Below are positions 58,495-64,000 of a DNA stretch of 64,000 nt, piece after piece. This DNA is from Halorubrum sodomense (lineage in GTDB: Archaea; Halobacteriota; Halobacteria; Halobacteriales; Haloferacaceae). Position 1 is the first letter of the stretch. Each line of letters opens with the position of its first letter. The position numbers and the translations under genes were made by a program. The stretch is from assembly GCF_900111935.1 (NCBI RefSeq), contig NZ_FOYN01000002.1:310001-374000 (forward strand), given 5' to 3'. The notes below the pieces were generated by a model. It did no database searches. It was not told the origin of the DNA and was given only the letters and a program-made list of their open reading frames with translations.

Positions 58495-59735
58495 TGGGGT
58501 CCCCTACCGACGCCCGCGACTCCGAAACTCCGTCGTCGAGGGCATCCGAACCCGACCGGCTCCGTTGCCCCGAGTGCGGCGAGACGTACCGCGACCGCTG
58601 GCGCTGTCGGTGCGGTTCGCCCCTCGAGTTCGCCGGCCCGCCGACGCCCGCGGGCGAGGCGCCCGACCCCGAGTCGTTCGACGCGCGCGACGGGCTCTGG
58701 GCGTTCGACGACCTGCTCGCCGTCGGGGACGACCCCGTCGATCGGGTGACGCTCGGCGAGGGGATGACGCCGCTCGTCGACGCCGACCGGAGCGAGGACG
58801 GGGCCGCCGGAGACGCCGAATTCCCTCCGTGGAACGCGTCGTTCAAGCTGGAGTACGTGTTCCCGACCGGCTCGTTCAAGGACCGCGGGGCGACGACGAC
58901 GCTGACCCGGGCCCGCGAGCTGGGCGTCGAGCGCGTCGTCGAGGACTCCTCGGGCAACGCGGGCGCCGCGGTCGCGACCTACGCCGCCCGCGCCGGCATC
59001 GACGCCGAGATCTACGTCCCGGCCGACGCGAAGGAATCGAAGCTCCGGGCGATCCGACGCGCCGGCGCCGACCCGGTCCGGATCGAGGGGAGCCGGGGAG
59101 ACGTGACGGACGCGTGCGTGGCGGCGCTCGGTGACGCGGACGACGCCGTGGGTGAGGACGCGGACGACCCCGCGGGCGACGACCCCGCCTGGTACGCCAG
59201 CCACGCCTGGAACCCGGCGTTCCTCGAGGGCACCGCCACGGTCGCGTACGAGATCGCGTCCCAGCGCGGCTGGGACGCCCCCGACGCGGTCGTGACGCCG
59301 CTCGGCCACGGCACGCTGTTCCTCGGCGCCTACCGCGGGTTCCGCCGGCTCGAACGCGCCGGCTGGATCGACGCGGTTCCCCGGCTCTACGGCGCGCAGG
59401 CGGCCGGGGTCGCGCCGATCGTCCGTGCGCTTCACGGCCCCGACGCCGCCGATCCGGACGACGCGGTCAACGACGCGGCGGACGGGATCCAGATCGCGGA
59501 GCCGGTCCGCGACCGCGAGATCCGCGCGGCGATCGCCGCGACCGGCGGCGACGCGCTCGCCGTCACCGAGGCGGCCGCGACGCGCGAACTCGACCGGCTC
59601 CACGCCGCCGGCTTCTACACGGAACCGACCTGCGCGGTCGCGCCCGCGGCGCTGCGGACGCTCCGTGGGCGCGGCGAGATCGGTCCCGACGAGGACGTGG
59701 TGGTGCCGCTGACCGGGAGCGGACTGAAGGGTTGA
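58494..59735 (+). CDS. Threonine synthase-like PLP-dependent enzyme
   Basis: The 413-residue enzyme has an N-terminal zinc-ribbon-like segment (CPECGETYRDRWRCRCG, residues 25-41), common in archaeal threonine synthases, then a fold-type II PLP domain. The PLP lysine is in PTGSFKDRGATTTLTRARELG. SSGNAGAAVATYAARAGIDAEIYVP and the phosphate-binding loop PLGHGTLFLGAYRG follow. It starts in the stop codon of the deacylase gene. Haloarchaea have several paralogues; whether this one makes threonine is uncertain. Confidence 0.8.
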   Translation: MGSPTDARDSETPSSRASEPDRLRCPECGETYRDRWRCRCGSPLEFAGPPTPAGEAPDPESFDARDGLWAFDDLLAVGDDPVDRVTLGEGMTPLVDADRSEDGAAGDAEFPPWNASFKLEYVFPTGSFKDRGATTTLTRARELGVERVVEDSSGNAGAAVATYAARAGIDAEIYVPADAKESKLRAIRRAGADPVRIEGSRGDVTDACVAALGDADDAVGEDADDPAGDDPAWYASHAWNPAFLEGTATVAYEIASQRGWDAPDAVVTPLGHGTLFLGAYRGFRRLERAGWIDAVPRLYGAQAAGVAPIVRALHGPDAADPDDAVNDAADGIQIAEPVRDREIRAAIAATGGDALAVTEAAATRELDRLHAAGFYTEPTCAVAPAALRTLRGRGEIGPDEDVVVPLTGSGLKG

Positions 59736-59815
59736 GTCTGGTCGGAGTCGGCGGCCCCGAAGCGGCGGGTTACCCCACCGTTATCCCTTTTCAGTCGGCG
59801 CTCGTCCGTCCTCGC

Positions 59816-60712
59816 ATGAAGGTGCTCGTCTACGGCGCGGGCGCGCTCGGGAGCCTCGTGGGCGGGCTGCTGGCGCGCGAACACGACGTGACGCTCGTCG
59901 GGCGCGACCCGCACATGCGGCGGATTCGGGAGGACGGGCTCCGGGTCGACGGCGAGGTCGACGCCCGCGTCACGCCCCGAGCGCTCACCGACGGGCGGCA
60001 CCGTGCCGCCGACCTCGCATTAGTCACGACCAAGGCGTACGACACCGACGCGGCGGCCCGCGCGCTCGCGACCGGCGAGTACGAGGCGGTCTGCTCGCTC
60101 CAGAACGGGCTCACCGAGGAGCGGCTGGTCGCCGCGCTCGACGCGACGGTCCTCGCCGGCACCGCGAGCTACGGCGCCCGGTTCGTCGAGCCGGGCCGCG
60201 TCACCTGCACCGGCGTCGGAGCGGTGGTGGTCGGCGCGCTCTCCGGCGGCGCGAGCCCGGCCGCCGCGCGGGTCGGAGCGGCCTTCGAGGCGGCCGGCGT
60301 CGAGGTGACCGTCGCCGACGACATGCCCGTGCGACGCTTCGAGAAGCTCGCGGTCAACGCCGGGATCAACGGCCCCTCGGCGCTCGCGCGGACCGAGAAC
60401 GGACCGACGCTCGACGGGCCCGCCGGCGGGGTCGCTCGCGAGGCCGCCCGCGAGACGGCCCGCGTCGCCCGGGCGGTCGGGGTCGACCTCCCGGACGAGC
60501 GGGCGGTCACGGCCGTCGAGCGCGTCGCCGGCGACACCGCCGCCAACCGGTCGTCGATGCGCGAGGACGTCGAGAACGGGCGACGAACCGAAGTCGACGC
60601 CGTCTACGGCGCGGTCGTCGACCGGGCGGACCGGCACGGCGTGCCGGCGCCGACCTGTCGGACGGTCGGTTCGCTGATCCGCGGCTGGGAAGCGTCTCGC
60701 GGACTCCGGTGA
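59816..60712 (+). CDS. 2-dehydropantoate 2-reductase-family (ApbA/PanE) enzyme
   Basis: This 298-residue NAD(P)H-dependent reductase has the N-terminal Rossmann motif VLVYGAGALGSLVGGLLA, LVTTKAYDTDAA, and the catalytic Lys/Asn segment RRFEKLAVNAGINGPSALA. The C-terminal helical domain ends with R-S-S-M-R-E-D-V-E-N-G-R-R-T-E-V-D-A, typical of ketopantoate reductases. ATG 59816 fits. It would make pantoate for coenzyme A; however, some archaeal members act on other 2-keto acids. Confidence 0.82.
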   Translation: MKVLVYGAGALGSLVGGLLAREHDVTLVGRDPHMRRIREDGLRVDGEVDARVTPRALTDGRHRAADLALVTTKAYDTDAAARALATGEYEAVCSLQNGLTEERLVAALDATVLAGTASYGARFVEPGRVTCTGVGAVVVGALSGGASPAAARVGAAFEAAGVEVTVADDMPVRRFEKLAVNAGINGPSALARTENGPTLDGPAGGVAREAARETARVARAVGVDLPDERAVTAVERVAGDTAANRSSMREDVENGRRTEVDAVYGAVVDRADRHGVPAPTCRTVGSLIRGWEASRGLR

Positions 60713-60749
60713 TTGGGGCGCCGCCGCCGGTGCCATACGCGACGGCGGC

Positions 60750-60830
60750 GAGGGAAAACGGGGCGACGGCGAGGGAAAACGGGGCGACGGCGAGGGAAAA
60801 CGGGGCGACGGCGAGGGAAAACGGGGCGGC
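60750..60830. repeat. 21-bp tandem repeat, four copies
   Basis: The unit GAGGGAAAACGGGGCGACGG-C starts at 60750, 60771, 60792 and 60813, the last being shortened. It lies between the ends of two convergent genes. Confidence 0.9.
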
Positions 60831-60840
60831 GGCTACGCGC

Positions 60841-61059
60841 TCAACACCACTCCTCGAGGACGGTCGCGTCGGCCTCGTCGACCGACACCCACGCGTCCTC
60901 CCGCGAGACGTCCGCGATGACGAACTCCGGTCGCGACGACGAGGAGTCGATCGACGCCATCACGTCCGGCGCGGCGGCGTCGAGCCTCGGCTCCGTCGGC
61001 AGCGCCGTACGGCGGCGGTCGGGGTCCGGCTCGTCCCAAGGAGTGGAACTCCGTGACAT
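60841..61059 (-). CDS. Small acidic haloarchaeal protein (DUF7556-like)
   Basis: The 72-residue protein starts at ATG 61059 and ends with DVSREDAWVSVDEADATVLEEWC, a C-terminal motif seen in small haloarchaeal proteins I recall as DUF7556. A TATA box about 25 bases upstream and a perfect palindrome between them show it has its own regulated promoter. The 3' end meets a tandem-repeat array. Function unknown. Confidence 0.7.
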   Translation of the reverse strand: MSRSSTPWDEPDPDRRRTALPTEPRLDAAAPDVMASIDSSSSRPEFVIADVSREDAWVSVDEADATVLEEWC

Positions 61060-61062
61060 GGT

Positions 61063-61087
61063 TGTGAATTGTTCACAGTAGTTATAA
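61063..61087 (-). promoter_or_regulatory. Promoter and operator-like palindrome of the DUF7556-like gene
   Basis: On the minus strand, TTATAA (61082-61087) lies 23-28 bases before the start codon, so the transcript would be leaderless. TGTGAA-TTG-TTCACA (61063-61077) sits between TATA and start, where a repressor would block initiation. Confidence 0.6.
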
Positions 61088-61313
61088 GAGTTGCGAACCC
61101 GGACGAGATCGGCCGTCGAATCGGAGATGTCCGGGACTGCCCGCCGACGTATCTGTCGAAAAACCGCCGATCGGCCGACGATACGGCGAAACGTGTCGGG
61201 TTTCTCATCGACTCATGGGGCCCGAACCGCACACCGACGTCCCCGCGTCCCCTCGGTGATTCGGCTCCGCACACCTTCGCAGTATACAAGAGGTGTCGCG
61301 CTGAAAGGCGGGC

Positions 61314-62162
61314 ATGAACGTCGCAGACGCCATGACGCCCCGGTCGGAGCTCGTCGTCGTCGAGATCCCCGGGAGCCGGAACGACGTGTTGGAGTACATC
61401 CAGGACCACGGGTTCTCGTCGGTGCCGGTCGTGAAGGACGTCGACGGCGACGAGGTGTACCGGGGGCTCGTCACGCGCGACGACCTGATCGACCAGCCGG
61501 ACGAGGACCAGCTGGCGCTCCTGATGCGCGAGGTGCCGACCGTCGGGGCCGACGACGACATCGTCGACGCCGCCCGAACGATGGTCGCTGAGGGGTCGCG
61601 GCGCCTCCCCGTGGTCGACGGCGACGAGCTCGTCGGCATCCTCACCGTCACCGACGTGGTGCGGGCGATCGCCCGCGGCGAGGTCGACGGCGAGACCGAG
61701 GTGGGCGAGCTCGCGACCCGCTCGGTCAACGCCACCCACACCGCGACGCCGCTGCCGGTCGCCGAGCGCGAGATCGGGCTCTCCGGCGTCCCGTACGCGG
61801 TCGTCCTCGACGACGACGCCGCGGTCGCGGGGATGCTCACCGAGGTCGACATCCTCGCGGTCGCCCGCGTCGTCGAGGGCGAGGCGAGCACCGGCGACTC
61901 GATCGCCGAGGAGGACTCCGAGTGGTCCTGGGAGGGGATCAAGGCGACCGGCGCGCGCTACCTCCCGACCCGGAACGTCGAGATCCCCGCGGAGGCGGTC
62001 CGTCACTTCATGACCGAAGACCTGATCACGGTCAACGCCACGCGGACGGCGCGGGAGGTCGCCCAGGAGCTCATCAGCAACGACATCGAGCAGGTCCCGC
62101 TCGTGTCGGGCACGGACCTCGACGGGATCGTCCGCGACGTGGACCTGCTGGAGGGGCTGTAG
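61314..62162 (+). CDS. CBS-domain protein with four repeats
   Basis: The 282-residue protein contains four CBS motifs in tandem pairs: VADAMTPRSELVVVEIPGS, MREVPTVGADDDIVDAARTMVAEGSRRLPVVDGDELVGILTVTDVVRAI, SGVPYAVVLDDDAAVAGMLTEVDILA and FMTEDLITVNATRTAREVAQELISNDIEQVPLVSG. Such modules bind adenosyl ligands (ATP, AMP, SAM) and regulate partners. It directly abuts glyS, stop and start being adjacent, so both share a transcript. A link to translation or glycine supply is inferred from position only. Confidence 0.85.
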   Translation: MNVADAMTPRSELVVVEIPGSRNDVLEYIQDHGFSSVPVVKDVDGDEVYRGLVTRDDLIDQPDEDQLALLMREVPTVGADDDIVDAARTMVAEGSRRLPVVDGDELVGILTVTDVVRAIARGEVDGETEVGELATRSVNATHTATPLPVAEREIGLSGVPYAVVLDDDAAVAGMLTEVDILAVARVVEGEASTGDSIAEEDSEWSWEGIKATGARYLPTRNVEIPAEAVRHFMTEDLITVNATRTAREVAQELISNDIEQVPLVSGTDLDGIVRDVDLLEGL

Positions 62163-63965
62163 ATGGCCGCGGACGCGCTCGCCGAACTCGCGAAGCGCCG
62201 CGGGTTCTTCTTCGGCTCGAACGGCGCGTACGGCGGCACCGCCGGCTTCTACACGTTCGGGCCCCAGGGCGCCGCCCTCAAGCGGAACGTCGAGGACGCG
62301 TGGCGCGACCGGTTCACCATCCGCGAGGGGAACCGCGAGATCGAGGCGCCGACGGTGATGCCCGAGCCCGTCTTCGAGGCCTCCGGTCACTTGGAGGGGT
62401 TCGACGACATGCTCGTCGAGTGCCCCGAGTGCGGCGAGTCCCACCGCGCCGACCACCTCGTCGAGGACGCCACCGAGGTCGAGGACGCCGAGGCGCTCCC
62501 CGGCGAGGAGGTCGCGGAGCTGATCGCGGACAACGAGATCGCCTGCCCGGCCTGCGGCACGCCGCTCGCCGGCGAGCCGGTCGAGGCGTTCAACCTCATG
62601 TTCGCGACCGACATCGGGCCCGGCGACGCCCAGCCCGGCTACCTCCGCCCGGAGACCGCCCAGGGCATCTTCGTCGAGTTCCCGCGGCTGAAGGAGTACG
62701 CCCGCGGGAACCTCCCGTTCGGGATCACCCAGATCGGCCCCGCCTACCGCAACGAGATCTCGCCGCGCGGCGGGCTGCTCCGCCTCCGCGAGTTCACGCA
62801 GGCCGAGCTGGAGCAGTTCATCGACCCCGAGGCGGACGAGCCGCCCCTCGACCGCGTGCGCGACGTCGAGGTCCGGCTGTACCCCGCGACCGAGCAGGAG
62901 GCCGACGACGGCGACTACCTCGAGACGACGGTCGGCGAGGCGGTCGAGTCGGGGGTCATCGGCTCCCCGTGGGTCGGCTACTACCTCGGCGTCGCCCAGG
63001 AGTGGTACGAGCGCGTCGGCGTCGACCTCGACCGGTTCCGGTTCCGCCAGCACCTCGCCGGCGAGCGCGCCCACTACGCGGCCGACTGCTGGGACGCGGA
63101 GAGCGAGGTCGACGGCGACTGGATCGAGATCGCCGGCTTCGCGTACCGCGGCGACTACGACCTCTCGAAGCACGACGAGCACGGCGACGACTCCTTCACG
63201 GTGTTCAAGCGTTACGACGAGCCGAAGACGGTCGAGCGCGCGACCGTCGATCCCGACATGTCCGTCCTCGGGCCCGAGTTCGGCGGCGACGCGGCCGCGG
63301 TCGCGGAGGCGCTCGAGACGCTCGCCGAGCGCGACCCGGACGCCTTCGACGGCGAGACGGTCGCGGTGACGGTGGGCGAGGGCGACGACGCGGCGACCCG
63401 CGAGGTCGACGCCGACGTCGCGAACTTCTCGGTCGAGGAGGTGACCGAGAGCGGCGAGCACATCACGCCCCACGTCGTCGAGCCCTCCTTCGGCGTCGGC
63501 CGGACCGTCCAGACGCTGCTGGCGCACGCGTACAACGAGGACGAGGTCGACGGCGAGGCGCGCACCTACCTCTCCCTGGAGCCCGAGGTCGCGCCGCAGG
63601 ACGCCGCCGTCTTCCCGCTGGTGACGAACGACGACCGCCTCACCGCGCTCGCCGACGAGGTCGCGGCCGACCTGCGCGCGGCGGGCCTCGCGGTCGCGTA
63701 CGACGACTCCGGCTCGATCGGCCGCCGATACCGCCGGCAGGACGAGGTCGGCACCCCGTTCTGCGTCACGGTCGACCGCGACGGCATCGAGGGCGACGGT
63801 CCCGACACGGTCACCCTTCGCGAGCGCGACTCCGCGGCGCAGGTCCGGATCCCGGTCGCGGACTTGGCCGACGAGCTGACCGCGCTGCGCGAGGGCGAGC
63901 CGTTCGCGTCCGTCGCCGACCGGTACGACGCGGTCGACACCGACGTCGAGACCGCGGGGAACTGA
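62163..63965 (+). CDS. glyS: Glycyl-tRNA synthetase, class II
   Basis: The 600-residue enzyme charges tRNA-Gly. Class II motifs are visible: motif 1 near KRNVEDAWRDRFTIREGNREIEAPTVMPEPVFEASGH, motif 2 in FGITQIGPAYRNEISPRGGLLRLREFTQAELEQF, and motif 3 in VVEPSFGVGRTVQTLL. An inserted segment has two C-x2-C pairs (CPECGE and CPACGT) for zinc. The C-terminal anticodon-binding domain begins VAPQDAAVFPLVTNDDRLTALADEVAADL. It begins at the base after the stop of the CBS gene. Confidence 0.95.
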   Translation: MAADALAELAKRRGFFFGSNGAYGGTAGFYTFGPQGAALKRNVEDAWRDRFTIREGNREIEAPTVMPEPVFEASGHLEGFDDMLVECPECGESHRADHLVEDATEVEDAEALPGEEVAELIADNEIACPACGTPLAGEPVEAFNLMFATDIGPGDAQPGYLRPETAQGIFVEFPRLKEYARGNLPFGITQIGPAYRNEISPRGGLLRLREFTQAELEQFIDPEADEPPLDRVRDVEVRLYPATEQEADDGDYLETTVGEAVESGVIGSPWVGYYLGVAQEWYERVGVDLDRFRFRQHLAGERAHYAADCWDAESEVDGDWIEIAGFAYRGDYDLSKHDEHGDDSFTVFKRYDEPKTVERATVDPDMSVLGPEFGGDAAAVAEALETLAERDPDAFDGETVAVTVGEGDDAATREVDADVANFSVEEVTESGEHITPHVVEPSFGVGRTVQTLLAHAYNEDEVDGEARTYLSLEPEVAPQDAAVFPLVTNDDRLTALADEVAADLRAAGLAVAYDDSGSIGRRYRRQDEVGTPFCVTVDRDGIEGDGPDTVTLRERDSAAQVRIPVADLADELTALREGEPFASVADRYDAVDTDVETAGN

Positions 63966-63969
63966 GGGC

Positions 63970-64000
63970 GTGACGCTCCCGGCCGCGGCGTGGCGCGAGC
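63970..64000 (+). CDS. Possible start of the next gene, cut by the window edge
   Basis: A GTG at 63970, five bases after the glyS stop, opens TLPAAAWRE, which runs to the window's end in frame. It may be the first codons of a co-transcribed gene. Too little sequence remains to identify it. Confidence 0.25.
   Translation, partial: MTLPAAAWRE

Noticed and set aside
60960-63527. An 855-codon frame antisense to the CBS and glyS genes
   Set aside because: Shadow of two certain genes. It crosses their boundary and has low-complexity Asp/Val/Arg composition.

Overview
The window is a stretch of a haloarchaeal chromosome. High GC in most genes, very acidic predicted proteins, Tat lipobox and PGF-CTERM signals, archaeal TFB, Orc1/Cdc6 and many haloarchaea-specific small zinc-ribbon proteins all point to class Halobacteria. 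Halorubrum or a close relative is my inference from overall similarity, not something the sequence proves.

Left part (1-27 kb) is a cell-surface sugar region. A GC-rich nucleotide-sugar gene (58-819) is followed by a sharply AT-rich island (about 1.1-12 kb) with a family 2 glycosyltransferase, a Wzy-like polymerase, two family 4 glycosyltransferases, a Wzx-type flippase and an alkaline-phosphatase-superfamily enzyme. The island is littered with insertion sequences: a fused pair of IS5-family elements, an IS1595-family element and a decayed transposase. GC-rich dTDP-rhamnose genes (rmlC, rmlA, a tiny zinc ribbon, rmlD, rmlB; 12.1-15.7 kb) follow. Next is an orc1/cdc6 gene flanked by origin-recognition-box-like repeats, a likely replication origin. 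Then come a duplicated nucleotidyltransferase, several toxin-antitoxin-like pairs, an epimerase, a polyprenyl-phosphate sugar transferase with an extra fragment, and a divergent STT3/AglB-type oligosaccharyltransferase. Together these could activate sugars, build a lipid-linked glycan, flip it, perhaps polymerise it, and transfer it to surface proteins.

Middle part (27-35 kb) holds a TnpB gene with its right-end hairpin, the S-layer glycoprotein gene (the obvious glycan acceptor, with an unusual Gly-Asp-Ser linker), a PIN-type toxin-antitoxin pair, an HVO_A0114-type regulator and a solitary IS200/IS605 right end.

Right part (35-64 kb) is mostly ordinary GC-rich chromosome: regulators, a PAS histidine kinase, ADP-forming acetyl-CoA synthetase, DUF373 and DUF7139 membrane proteins, a radical SAM protein, NreA, a TFB without zinc-ribbon cysteines, RNase HI, pyrophosphatase, a threonine-synthase-like enzyme, a ketopantoate-reductase-like enzyme, a CBS protein and glycyl-tRNA synthetase. 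The most intriguing locus here is a CHAT (caspase-like) protease gene that converges on, and overlaps, a 43-residue putative membrane peptide gene (55.1-57.4 kb), with a local AT-rich patch covering the peptide, its promoter and the protease C-terminus. I see no tRNA, rRNA or CRISPR array.
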